From positions 247,491 to 311,490 of the forward strand of contig NZ_SRUO01000007.1 in the NCBI RefSeq assembly GCF_004791025.1: 64,000 nucleotides of DNA, in the 5' to 3' direction. Each line of letters begins with the position of its first letter. Position 1 is the stretch's first letter. A program made the position numbers and the translations under genes. Origin of the DNA: Mesorhizobium sp. M4B.F.Ca.ET.203.01.1.1 (GTDB taxonomy: Bacteria; Pseudomonadota; Alphaproteobacteria; Rhizobiales; Rhizobiaceae). Below the pieces are notes generated by a model that did no database searches, was not told the DNA's origin, and saw only the letters and a list, made by a program, of their open reading frames with translations. Below are positions 36,197 through 44,507 of this stretch, in pieces.

Positions 36197-36413
36197 ACCT
36201 ATCAGAATGCCGGCATGCGCGTGTTCGACATATCCGACCCCTACACGCCGATGGAAACCGGCGCGCTGGTCCCGGCGGCGCCTGCCTGCATGGTCGACAA
36301 GCGCCCGAACCGGCCGCAGGTGATCCAGTCGACCGACGTTCGTCGACGCCAACGGCGTCGTCTATTCGCCAGACCACAATGCCGGACCAGCGATCTTGGA
36401 ATATGAGGGGTGA
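36197..36413 (+). pseudogene. C-terminal remnant of an LVIVD-repeat protein, frameshifted
   Basis: The first part reads TYQNAGMRVFDISDPYTP and later KRPNRPQVIQSTDV, then the frame breaks near 36338 (net two bases lost or one gained) and the sense sequence resumes as FVDANGVVYS, NAGPAILEYEG and a stop at 36411. This matches the end of LVIVD/beta-propeller proteins found in proteobacteria. The rest of the gene is missing upstream, so this is a decayed fragment directly before the sugar transporter. Confidence 0.7.
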
Positions 36414-36468
36414 CAAGCGTCACCCGCCGCCCCACCCAACGCAGCCCACCAGCCGAAGCCAACGCACC

Positions 36469-38001
36469 TTGCCACAAGCCGCCTCCGCCATCGCCGTCTC
36501 CGTTGCCGGCATCGAGAAATCCTTCGGCCCGACGCGTGCGCTCGCCGGCGCCGACCTTGCCGTCGCCTCCGGCGAGGTCGTGGCGCTGATGGGCGCCAAC
36601 GGCGCCGGCAAATCGACCTTGGTGAAGATCCTGTCGGGTTCGCACACGCCGGATGCGGGCACGATCACGCTAGACGGCAAGGCGATCACCTTCGCCTCGC
36701 CCAGCGCCGCCAAGGCCGCCGGCATCGCGACGGTGCATCAAGCAACAGACCAGGCAGGGGCTGCCGGGTTGACGGTCGCCGAGAATCTGGCGCTCGACGA
36801 GCTCTGCAGCCCGGGCGGGCGTTTTCTGGTCTCGAACAGGTCAATCCGCAAGCGCGCGCGGGAGATCGCGGCGCTGATCGATCTCGACCTGCCGCTCGAC
36901 CGCGACTTCGTCGATTTGCGCCCAGCCGAACGGCAGTTGATCGCCATCGCCCGCGCCGTCGCGGCGAGCGCCTCCTTGCTGATCCTCGACGAGCCGACAT
37001 CGAGCCTGTCGGCCACCGAAGCCGAGCGGCTGTTCGCCGTCGTCAGGCGGTTGCGCGACAGCGGCATGGCGGTCCTCTACATTTCACACCGGCTCGGCGA
37101 CCTCGCGGCGATCGCCGATCGCGCCGTCGTCATGCGCGGTGGCCGCATCGTCGGCGCTTTTGCCAGGCCGATCGACTTCCCGGCGGCGGTTGCCGCCATG
37201 ATCGGCCGGCCGCTGGAGGCCGCCACCCATCGTGGCGAGGCGTCGACCGCACCCGTGGTCCTGTCGGTCAAGGGCGCCAGGCTGGTCGCGGGCGCCGCAC
37301 CTTTCGACCTCGAACTCCGCTCAGGCGAGGTCGTCGCCATCACCGGCACGCTTGGCTCCGGCAAGAGCCGGCTGCTGCGCGCCCTTTTCGGCCTTGCAAC
37401 CCTTGCCGAAGGCACTTTCGGGCTTGATGGGAAACCCTGGCTTTCGAGCGGGCCAGGACAGTCGATCGAGAACGGCGTGTTCATGGTCGCTGAGGATCGC
37501 TGGCAATCCTCGCTGCTGCCTCCGGAAGTTCCCGGCGCCTCCATCGCCGGCACCATCGCCCTGCCGCATCTGAAACGCTGGTTTCCGGGCGGCCTGCTCA
37601 GGACCAAGCGCGAGCGCAAGGTCGCCGCCGAAGCGATCGCACGGCTCGGCATCAAGGCGCGCGGTCCGGACGACACGCTCGACGAGCTTTCCGGCGGCAA
37701 CCAGCAGAAGGTCGTGCTCGCCCGCTGGCAGGCGGCGCCTTGTCGGCTGCTCCTGCTCGACGAGCCGTTCCAGGGCGTCGATGTCGGCGCTCGCGCCGAC
37801 CTGATCGCCGCCATCCGCGGCAGCCAGAGCGGCTCGGCCACGCTGATCGCGACCAGCGACACCGAGGAGGCGCTGGAAGTCGCCGACCGCATCCTCGTCA
37901 TGCGCAACCATTCCCTTCATGCGGCCGAAGACGGCCATGGCCCGCTCAGCGACCGGATCGACAGGGTCGAGGGCGAGGAGACCGCCGGAGACCCGAGATG
38001 A
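36469..38001 (+). CDS. Sugar ABC transporter ATP-binding protein, two fused ATPase domains (RbsA/XylG type)
   Basis: Powers uptake of a sugar such as ribose, xylose or galactose. Two ATPase halves are present: the first has Walker A GANGAGKST and Walker B LLILDEPTSS, the second GTLGSGKSR, the signature LSGGNQQKV and LLLLDEPFQGVDVG. As usual for RbsA, the first half lacks a normal LSGGQ. Start uncertain: I give a TTG (LPQAASAIAV) just before the domain; an ATG at 36403 overlapping the upstream pseudogene is an alternative. It overlaps the permease gene by four bases. Confidence 0.9.
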   Translation: MPQAASAIAVSVAGIEKSFGPTRALAGADLAVASGEVVALMGANGAGKSTLVKILSGSHTPDAGTITLDGKAITFASPSAAKAAGIATVHQATDQAGAAGLTVAENLALDELCSPGGRFLVSNRSIRKRAREIAALIDLDLPLDRDFVDLRPAERQLIAIARAVAASASLLILDEPTSSLSATEAERLFAVVRRLRDSGMAVLYISHRLGDLAAIADRAVVMRGGRIVGAFARPIDFPAAVAAMIGRPLEAATHRGEASTAPVVLSVKGARLVAGAAPFDLELRSGEVVAITGTLGSGKSRLLRALFGLATLAEGTFGLDGKPWLSSGPGQSIENGVFMVAEDRWQSSLLPPEVPGASIAGTIALPHLKRWFPGGLLRTKRERKVAAEAIARLGIKARGPDDTLDELSGGNQQKVVLARWQAAPCRLLLLDEPFQGVDVGARADLIAAIRGSQSGSATLIATSDTEEALEVADRILVMRNHSLHAAEDGHGPLSDRIDRVEGEETAGDPR

Positions 38002-39011
38002 CCGAATTGACGACAACGCAAGCCGCCCCGCGTCCCTCGCTTCTGCGCGAGATCCGCCGATACGCGCTCTTCGCGCTGCTTGCCCTGATGGTCATCGGCT
38101 TCTGGTATGTGCAGCCCGCCTTCATCCGCTCGGCCAATCTGTTCTCGATCCTGCAGGCGGTTTCGGTGGTCGCGATCCTCGGCGTCGGCGTGTCGATCAC
38201 CATGGCGGCGGATGGCTTCGATCTCTCGGTCGGCAGCGTCGCCGCCTCCTCGGTGATGGCGGCAAGCTACGCCATGGTCGTGTGGCAGATGGATGCCGCC
38301 GAAACGATGGCGCTTGTCCTGCTGATGGGCGCTCTGATCGGCCTCGCCAACGGGCTGCTGATCGTCCGCGTCGGCGTGCCGGATCTTCTCGCGACGCTGG
38401 CGACCATGTTCCTGCTGACCGGCCTGCAGCTGATCCCGACCGGCGGCCGCTCGATCACCGCCGGCATGGTGCTTCCCGACGGCTCGACGGTGCCCGGCAC
38501 CTTCGATCCTGCCTTCCTGATCCTCGGACGCTCGCGGCTCCTCGACCTCGTTCCGCTGTCCGTCGTGGCGATGGCGCTCGTCGCCCTCGTCGCCTGGTTC
38601 CTGATGGAGCGCACGCGCTGGGGGCGCGTCTTCTATGCCATCGGCGGCAACGAGACGGCCGCGCACCTCTCCGGCGCGCCGACCAAGGCGTACCGCCTCT
38701 CCGCCTATGTCATTTCGGGCACGCTGGCATCGCTCGGCGGCCTGATCGTTGCCTCGCGCGTCGGCCGCGGCGACGTCTCGGCCGGCAACTCGCTGCTGCT
38801 AGACGCCGTCGCGGCCTCACTGATCGGCTATGCCGTGCTCGACAAGCGCCGCCCGCATGTGATCGGCACGGTCGTCGGCGCGATCTTCGTCGGCGTGCTC
38901 TTGAACGGCCTCACCATGCTGAACGCGCCCTACTACACGCAGGATTTCGTCAAGGGCGTCGTGCTGGTCGGCGCGCTGGCGGCGACCTTCGGCCTCGGAA
39001 AGAAGCGCTGA
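37998..39011 (+). CDS. Sugar ABC transporter permease (RbsC type)
   Basis: Inner-membrane channel for the same sugar system. The 337-residue protein has about eight to ten hydrophobic segments and the RbsC-family stretch GFDLSVGSVAA, plus the cytoplasmic ATPase-contact loop WGRVFYAIGGNETAAHLSG. Its ATG overlaps the ATPase stop (ATGA), so translation is coupled. A second permease gene is not seen, suggesting a homodimer. The binding protein is encoded separately at 40635-41678. Confidence 0.94.
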   Translation: MTELTTTQAAPRPSLLREIRRYALFALLALMVIGFWYVQPAFIRSANLFSILQAVSVVAILGVGVSITMAADGFDLSVGSVAASSVMAASYAMVVWQMDAAETMALVLLMGALIGLANGLLIVRVGVPDLLATLATMFLLTGLQLIPTGGRSITAGMVLPDGSTVPGTFDPAFLILGRSRLLDLVPLSVVAMALVALVAWFLMERTRWGRVFYAIGGNETAAHLSGAPTKAYRLSAYVISGTLASLGGLIVASRVGRGDVSAGNSLLLDAVAASLIGYAVLDKRRPHVIGTVVGAIFVGVLLNGLTMLNAPYYTQDFVKGVVLVGALAATFGLGKKR

Positions 39012-39013
39012 GA

Positions 39014-39057
39014 GCAATTCCAGGAAAAGTGTGTTTGCGGTTTTCGTCCGTAATTGC
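39014..39057. repeat. Rhizobial-type intergenic palindrome (GCAATT ... AATTGC)
   Basis: An imperfect palindrome: GCAATTCCAGGAAAA paired with GTTTTCGTCCGTAATTGC, directly after the permease stop. Similar GAGCAATTCCAGGAAAAG-type elements are, to my knowledge, dispersed in Mesorhizobium genomes. It may act as a transcript-end stabiliser. Copy number cannot be checked from one window. Confidence 0.6.
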
Positions 39058-39177
39058 GGCGGCATATCTTCTCAGCTTGGCCTCGACGGGTTTAGACTGC
39101 AAAAAATTCTCTGATCCTGTCGGCTAGGCCCGCGCTCCGCCGTCCTTGATGGTAGCTATGCGAACGGGAGGAGAAAA

Positions 39178-40260
39178 ATGCCGGAAAAAGTCCTGGTCCT
39201 GATCGGCACGAAAAAAGGCGCCTTCATCGCCGAGAGCGACGGCAAGCGCGGGTCTTGGAAGCTGCGTGGTCCGTTCTGCGAGCACTGGCCGATGAACCAT
39301 GTCGTCGGCGACCCTAAGACCGGCGCGATCTACGGCGCCGGCGGCAATGAGTGGTTCGGGCCGGCGGTCTGGAAGTCGGACGACCTTGGCGAGACCTGGA
39401 AGCATTCCAGCGAGGGCTTGGCCTATGATGCCGGCGAGGAACCGATCAAGGCGGTGTGGAGCCTCGCAAGGCGCAACGGCAGCCTCTATGCCGGCGTGCA
39501 GCCGGCCGGCCTGTTTCGCTCCGATGACGACGGCGTCACCTGGAGCCACATCGAGGGCCTGCAGCGTCACCCAAGCCGCAAGGACTGGAACCCGGGCGGC
39601 GCCGGCCTCATCCTCCATTCCATCGTCACGCACCCCAGGGACGAGGAGCAGATCTGGGTGGGCATCTCGTCAGCGGGCGTGTTCTACACCTGGGACGGCG
39701 GCAAGACGTGGGAGCCACGCAACCGCGGCACACGCGCCGACTTCCTGCCCGAAGGACAAAACTATCCAGAGTTCGGCCAGTGCGTGCACTGCCTGGTGAT
39801 GGCGCCCGGCAAGCCCGATCGGCTCTACCAGCAGAACCATTGCGGCATGTACCGCTCCGATGACGGCGGCAAGAGCTGGCAGAGCATCGAGAAGGGCCTT
39901 CCTTCGACGTTCGGATTTCCCGCGGCCACGCATCCGCGCGACGCCGACACGCTGTTCCTTCTGCCGCTCAACGGCGACAGTGCCGGCCGCTACGTGCCGG
40001 ACGCGAAGGCGGCGGTCTGGAAGACCGAAGATGCGGGCGCCACCTGGTTGGACGAGCGCAAGGGCCTGCCGCAGGAGAACTGCTATGCGGGCGTGTTGCG
40101 GCAGGCTATGGCGACCGACAGCCTCGAGCCGGCCGGCGTCTATTTCGGCACCAGCGGCGGCTCGCTTTTCGCCAGTGCCGATGAAGGCGAAAACTGGTCG
40201 GAGATCGCTCAGCATCTGCCCGCGATCCTGTCCGTCGAGGCGATGGTGGTGAGCGAGTAA
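39178..40260 (+). CDS. BNR/Asp-box repeat protein, sialidase-like propeller
   Basis: A 360-residue protein of predicted beta-propeller fold with repeated Asp-box motifs (SDDLGETW, SDDDGVTW, WDGGKTW, SDDGGKSW, TEDAGATW, ADEGENW). There is no signal peptide, so it is probably cytoplasmic, and the sialidase Arg triad is not evident. A MoaD/ThiS-like gene follows after five bases, so the two are surely cotranscribed. Similar pairs occur in other bacteria; function is unknown. It sits between the two halves of a sugar transporter locus, but on its own unit. Confidence 0.88.
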   Translation: MPEKVLVLIGTKKGAFIAESDGKRGSWKLRGPFCEHWPMNHVVGDPKTGAIYGAGGNEWFGPAVWKSDDLGETWKHSSEGLAYDAGEEPIKAVWSLARRNGSLYAGVQPAGLFRSDDDGVTWSHIEGLQRHPSRKDWNPGGAGLILHSIVTHPRDEEQIWVGISSAGVFYTWDGGKTWEPRNRGTRADFLPEGQNYPEFGQCVHCLVMAPGKPDRLYQQNHCGMYRSDDGGKSWQSIEKGLPSTFGFPAATHPRDADTLFLLPLNGDSAGRYVPDAKAAVWKTEDAGATWLDERKGLPQENCYAGVLRQAMATDSLEPAGVYFGTSGGSLFASADEGENWSEIAQHLPAILSVEAMVVSE

Positions 40261-40265
40261 CGCAA

Positions 40266-40559
40266 ATGTCGAACGCCACCGCCCGCAATGTGCCCCTGGT
40301 CGTCGCGCGGCTCCCGGGCGTGCTCATCGACCTGTTTCCTGGCGCGCCGCGCCGGGTCGAACTGCCGGCCTCCACCGTGAAGGAAATGATTGACGGGCTG
40401 GACGCGCGCTGGCCCGGCATGCGCGACCGTATCTGCGATTCCCGCCCCGCGATCCGCCGCCACATGAACGTCTTTCTCGATGGTGAAAGGGCAACCCTGG
40501 AAACCAGGTTAGCGCCCGGCACCGAGGTTTTTGTCCTGACGGCCATCAGCGGCGGCTAG
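40266..40559 (+). CDS. MoaD/ThiS-family ubiquitin-like protein
   Basis: A 97-residue beta-grasp protein. It ends with the C-terminal Gly-Gly (ISGG) that MoaD and ThiS use after adenylation to carry sulphur, and has the family segment HMNVFLDGERATLETRLAPGTEV. No MoeB, ThiF or MoaE gene is near, so its activating enzyme and target are unknown. Its tight coupling to the BNR-repeat gene suggests they work together, for example modification or sulphur transfer with the propeller protein. Confidence 0.88.
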   Translation: MSNATARNVPLVVARLPGVLIDLFPGAPRRVELPASTVKEMIDGLDARWPGMRDRICDSRPAIRRHMNVFLDGERATLETRLAPGTEVFVLTAISGG

Positions 40560-40568
40560 ACGCACAGG

Positions 40569-40627
40569 GTTGCCCAAGCCTTCGGGCAATTTCTCCTCTC
40601 CCGCGCGGCAAGCGAGGGAGAGGAGAA
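40569..40627. terminator. Paired hairpins between the MoaD-like gene and the binding-protein gene
   Basis: A TTGCCC/GGGCAA stem (about 40570-40589), then a perfect 12-bp pair TTCTCCTCTCCC (40591-40602) with GGGAGAGGAGAA (40616-40627), lie between convergent genes. The T run is short, so bidirectional termination is likely but not certain. Confidence 0.6.
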
Positions 40628-40634
40628 GCGAAGA

Positions 40635-41678
40635 TCAGTTGGTTGGAATCCAGTTGGCGGCGGCCGCGTCGCTCTGGCCGAAGGCGGGAAGCTTGGCGTC
40701 GAGGTCCTCGACCGTCTTGATGCCGTTCTTGCGCAGTTCCTCCTGCGTCAGCAGCACCGGCTTGACGACGATGCTGTGGCCCGGATCCTCACCCGCGATC
40801 AGCTTGGCCGCGGCCCGCACCGAAACCGCGCCGACGACAGCCGGATTGGTGGCGGCGGTGGCGACCCACGGGCTTCCTTCCGCGGTGATCTCCGTGATGT
40901 CGGCTGTAGACACGTCGGCCGAGTAGATCTTCACCTTGCCGGAGATGCCGAGTTCGTCGGTGGCCAGTTTCACGCCGCGCGCGAACTCGTCATAGGGAGC
41001 GAAGACGACGCTGATATTGGGATTGGCCTGGAAGGCCGCCTTGGTCTGATCGGCGGTCGACACCGCGGTCGTGTCGTTGACCGTTCCCCAGCGCGCCTTC
41101 TCGACAATGCCGGCATTGGCCTTCTTGGTCTCGTCCCAGATCTCGTTGCGCCGGTCGAGCGGCGCGAAGCCGGCGACATAGACGTAGCCCGCCTGGAACG
41201 ACGTGCCGTTGTCCTTGAACGCCTGGCCGAGCGCCGCCTTGGCAAGCTCGTGATCGGACTGTTCGACCTGCGGGATTTTGGGATTGTCGAGATTGACGTC
41301 GAAGGCGACGACCTTGATGCCGGCATCGAGCGCCTTTTGCGCAACGTCCTTCAGCGCCTCGGGCTGGCCGTGGTCGATGATGATGGCCTGCACGCCGAGA
41401 TTGATCGCCTGTTCGATCTGATCGCGCTGCGCGGCGGCGTCCTGCCGGCCGGAAAAGATCTGCAGGTCGATGTCGAGCGCTTTCGCCTGTTTCGTCGCGC
41501 CGGCCTGATAGGCCTGGAAGAAATCGCCGGCCGAGATGAAGGTGACGAGCGCCACCTTTACGCCGCCCTTGTCGAAGGGCGCCGGAGCACCGGCGATCCC
41601 CGCAGCGGACGCCGCACCGACGGGCACGGCGCAAGCGAGCAGGCCGGCGGCGAATAGTCCTAGAATGGAAGTCTTCAT
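40635..41678 (-). CDS. Periplasmic sugar-binding protein (RbsB/type 1 periplasmic binding fold)
   Basis: Binds the sugar for the ABC transporter encoded at 36469-39011. The 347-residue protein has a signal peptide (about 1-25, ending GAASA), and the RbsB-like segments VALVTFISAGDFF, QAIIIDHGQPEAL and VVAFDVNLDNP. The ATG MKTSILG is preceded by GGGGAA. It is convergent to the ATPase/permease unit, which is unusual for this family, where the binding protein is normally first in the operon. Confidence 0.92.
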   Translation of the reverse strand: MKTSILGLFAAGLLACAVPVGAASAAGIAGAPAPFDKGGVKVALVTFISAGDFFQAYQAGATKQAKALDIDLQIFSGRQDAAAQRDQIEQAINLGVQAIIIDHGQPEALKDVAQKALDAGIKVVAFDVNLDNPKIPQVEQSDHELAKAALGQAFKDNGTSFQAGYVYVAGFAPLDRRNEIWDETKKANAGIVEKARWGTVNDTTAVSTADQTKAAFQANPNISVVFAPYDEFARGVKLATDELGISGKVKIYSADVSTADITEITAEGSPWVATAATNPAVVGAVSVRAAAKLIAGEDPGHSIVVKPVLLTQEELRKNGIKTVEDLDAKLPAFGQSDAAAANWIPTN

Positions 41679-42256
41679 GAGAAATTCCCCGTGAATACGC
41701 CGACAAGGCACGTCTCCGGACCGCGGGATCGCCGCCGTCGCGCCTCGATGTGCGAATTCGCGAAAGGTACAGCGGCGGCGGAGCCGCCCGGAACGCAGAT
41801 TTTTCTCTTTCCAAGCGTGCGATTGGCAAATGTTGCTGTTGCCAGTCACGCTGTCCGGGGATCGCGCTACGAGCCTGCGCTCGAGGCGTCTGGCTGTTGC
41901 GGCCGCTGGAGAGCTTCCCGCCCGCGCGTGCCGCGAATCGCTGCATGCGCGAATCAAAAAAGAAGCCGTCCAAGGTCCCCCCTTGAACGGCCGGTCGAGC
42001 CCCCTGCTCCCCTGAAACTCTTGACTGAAGTGCTGCCGATCGTCGCGAAACGACCGCTTCTGGAGTGGTTTTGGTGTGCCACAGGCAGGGTTCGGCGGCA
42101 ACGTAAACCACTTGTTAACCTTAACGTCCCCGACCCGTGAACAAGTGTTAACGATGCTGGCACGCATCCTGCTCCGCAACGCATGTAGTCATCGGAGGGC
42201 GCCCTGTCTGTTCGCCGATGGGACATGAAAAGACAGATTGCGCGAAAGAGCACACA
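41679..42256. promoter_or_regulatory. 578-base intergenic region between divergent genes
   Basis: No convincing gene is found. Near its right end CACTTGTT (42109-42116) pairs with AACAAGTG (42140-42147) across a short spacer rich in TTAAC, in the probable promoter area of the PAS gene. The left part should hold the binding-protein promoter. No other structure stands out. Confidence 0.35.
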
Positions 42257-42895
42257 ATGAACCAGATCGGATCGATCACGCTGTTCCAATATTGGAACCA
42301 GCTGCGTGATGGGCGCCCCGCCCCGAAGCGTTCGGAAGTGGAGCCCGCCGACATCAAGTCGCTTTTAGCCGACACGTTCATCCTGGAAAGGGATACGCGC
42401 GGCGAAGCCGTGTTCCGGCTGGCCGGGACGAGGCTTTGCGCCGGCTATGGCCGCGAGCTCAAGGGGTTTTCCTTCCCCTCGCTGTGGCGCGAGAAGGACC
42501 AACGGCTCGTCTCGCGGCTGGTCCACGGCGTCTTCGAGCAGAAGTCCGTGGTGCTCATCACCTATGAGGGCTTCAGCCGCAACGGCCGTTCCAACAAGTT
42601 CGAGCTGCTTGCGCTGCCGCTCGACGGCGGCGTCGAGAATCCGCGCTGCCTCGGCGTCATCAGCGCCGCCGAAAGACCATTCTGGCTCGGCGCCGATCCG
42701 ATCACCGACGCGCTGATCGATTCGATCCGCGTCGTCGATCCGGACAAGGAGCCGATGTTCCTGAAGAACCGGCCGGCGATCAACGTTCCCTCGCTTGTTC
42801 CGTCCGAATTCGACCCGCCAGAAACGTTTTCGGCGCTCGGCCGCGCACGTCGCATCCGTCATCTGGTCGTGTTCGAGGGTGGGCGCGGCGAATAG
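42257..42895 (+). CDS. PAS-domain protein, rhizobial type
   Basis: A 212-residue cytoplasmic protein. The stretch SLLADTFILERD and AVFRLAGTRLCAGYGRELKG corresponds to the PAS_5-type fold common in Hyphomicrobiales, followed by a Pro-rich, weakly ordered tail. There is no kinase, GGDEF or HTH domain, so it is probably a sensor subunit that acts on a partner. The start ATG MNQIGSITLF gives the family's N-terminus. A PilZ gene follows after 126 bases on the same strand. Confidence 0.85.
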   Translation: MNQIGSITLFQYWNQLRDGRPAPKRSEVEPADIKSLLADTFILERDTRGEAVFRLAGTRLCAGYGRELKGFSFPSLWREKDQRLVSRLVHGVFEQKSVVLITYEGFSRNGRSNKFELLALPLDGGVENPRCLGVISAAERPFWLGADPITDALIDSIRVVDPDKEPMFLKNRPAINVPSLVPSEFDPPETFSALGRARRIRHLVVFEGGRGE

Positions 42896-43021
42896 CCGAA
42901 TCCGTCTCTGGATCGAGCGCAAAGGGCTCGGCTTTTCCCCTTTGTTAACCTGCTTTGCTGTAGTTTTGCGGGTGAAATTCCTCGCATCGACGCGCGGAAT
43001 GCCAACGGGGTGTAGGCAGTC

Positions 43022-43639
43022 ATGAGGTCAACGGCGGTCGACTACGCGCCGTCCCGCGCCGAAAGGCGTAACTTTCAGCGCGTCCGGGTCAAGATCTATG
43101 GGCGCTTCATGCTGGAGGACCGCACCGAGCACCCGTGCCAGGTGATCGACATGTCGCCGGGCAATGTGGCGCTGCGGACCGAGCGGGTCGGCATGCCGGG
43201 CGAGAAGGTCATCGCCTATATCGACCACATCGGCCGCGTCGAGGGCATCGTGACGCGCACCTCGCAGGACGGCTTCGCGATGACGGTCATCGCCTCGGAC
43301 CGCAAGAAGGACAAGCTTGCAGCGCAGTTGACCTGGCTTGCCAACAAGCACGAGCTCGACCTGCCGGAAGACCGCCGCCACGAACGCGTCGCGCCGCGCA
43401 ACCCGATGAGCGTGCTTCAGCTCACCGACGGGCGCCAGTACCAGTGCCGCATCATCGACCTGTCGCTCTCGGGCGCGGCGGTCGAGATCGACGTCAAGCC
43501 GGCGATCGGCGTCCAGATCATGCTGGGCACGATGCGCGGCCAGGTGGTGCGTCATTTCGAGGATGGCGTCGCCGTCGAATTCGCCGTCATCCAGCGGCCG
43601 GAAACACTGGATTCCGAATTCAACACGCCGCGCGCCTGA
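43022..43639 (+). CDS. Tandem PilZ-domain protein, possible c-di-GMP effector
   Basis: A 205-residue protein with two PilZ-like halves. The first begins RRNFQRVRVKIYGRFML, the second RRHERVAPRNPMSV followed by DLSLSGAAVEI. The RxxxR and D/NxSxxG motifs for c-di-GMP binding are present in the second half (RRHERV, DLSLSG); the first half has DMSPGN in place of the usual motif. It may link c-di-GMP to envelope functions; the next gene encodes a LapG-like protease. It ends at a clear terminator. Confidence 0.87.
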   Translation: MRSTAVDYAPSRAERRNFQRVRVKIYGRFMLEDRTEHPCQVIDMSPGNVALRTERVGMPGEKVIAYIDHIGRVEGIVTRTSQDGFAMTVIASDRKKDKLAAQLTWLANKHELDLPEDRRHERVAPRNPMSVLQLTDGRQYQCRIIDLSLSGAAVEIDVKPAIGVQIMLGTMRGQVVRHFEDGVAVEFAVIQRPETLDSEFNTPRA

Positions 43640-43663
43640 CGAACGGCGCGCGACCAGAAACGG

Positions 43664-43690
43664 AACCGGCCCCATAGCGGCCGGTTTTTT
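43664..43690 (+). terminator. Terminator after the PilZ gene
   Basis: AACCGGCC (43664-43671) pairs with GGCCGGTT (43679-43686) and is followed by a run of T, 25 bases after the stop codon. Confidence 0.9.
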
Positions 43691-43901
43691 GTTTCGCGCC
43701 TGCCCCGCACCCGCCTGAGCTCGTCAAGGAACAACGGCCGTTCGGCGAAATGCCGTGCTTAAGAAGGCCGTCAAAATTTTAGATCAAGCTAATTCAAATT
43801 TTATGCTTATTCTATTGGGGTTTTACTCAATGTCTACTTCGGGTTTTTGCGTCAAATAAATCCGACTGTGGGATGGTCTCCTCGAACGGGGAGACTAAGC
43901 A

Positions 43902-44507
43902 ATGAAAAAGACGAGGGGCAAGCTATTGCTCATGGCAATAGCGATGCAGCTTTCCGCTTGGGGAACGGCATATGCGGGACCGGCCTTCATGCACACCGGC
44001 GGCCGCACCACGCAGCCGGTCGGCCATTATGAATTCTGCCAGAAGCTTTCGCAGGAATGCACCGAACGCACGCCGAAGCAGGCGCCGATCGAACTGACGC
44101 GCAAGCTGTGGGCAGCGATCGTCAACATCAACAATTCGGTCAACACCAGGATCACGCCGCGCACCGACATGGAAATGTGGGGCAAGGAAGAGGTCTGGTC
44201 CTACCCCGACAGCGGCTTTGGCGACTGCGAGGACTATGCGCTGGAAAAGCGCCGCGAGCTGATGGACATCGGCGTGCCTGCCGGCGCCCTGCTGATGACG
44301 GTGGCGCGCCAGCCGAATGGCGACGGCCACGCGGTGCTCACCGTGCGCACCAGCCTCGGCGAGTTCATCCTCGACAATCTGCAGCCCAAGGTGATGGCCT
44401 GGACCGACACCCCCTACACCTATCTCAAGCGCCAATCGACAGAGAATTCGGGCGTTTGGGTGACGATCAATGACGGCCGCGAGGACGCGGTCGCCAGCGT
44501 CCGCTAA
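43902..44507 (+). CDS. Bacterial transglutaminase-like cysteine protease (BTLCP, LapG-like)
   Basis: A periplasmic Cys protease family that includes LapG, which cleaves adhesins under c-di-GMP control. The 201-residue protein has a signal peptide (about 1-26, ending TAYAG), and the triad C109 (FGDCEDYA), H143 (DGHAVLTV) and D158 (ILDNL). It follows a PilZ gene, but no LapD homologue is in the window, so a Lap pathway is not shown. The 200 bases upstream include an AT-rich stretch (about 43770-43860) with probable promoter sequences. Three hairpins follow. Confidence 0.92.
   Translation: MKKTRGKLLLMAIAMQLSAWGTAYAGPAFMHTGGRTTQPVGHYEFCQKLSQECTERTPKQAPIELTRKLWAAIVNINNSVNTRITPRTDMEMWGKEEVWSYPDSGFGDCEDYALEKRRELMDIGVPAGALLMTVARQPNGDGHAVLTVRTSLGEFILDNLQPKVMAWTDTPYTYLKRQSTENSGVWVTINDGREDAVASVR

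Noticed and set aside
39040..39160. Possible tRNA-like or small RNA sequence after the palindrome
   Set aside because: No cloverleaf or terminator could be drawn; only the palindrome remains.
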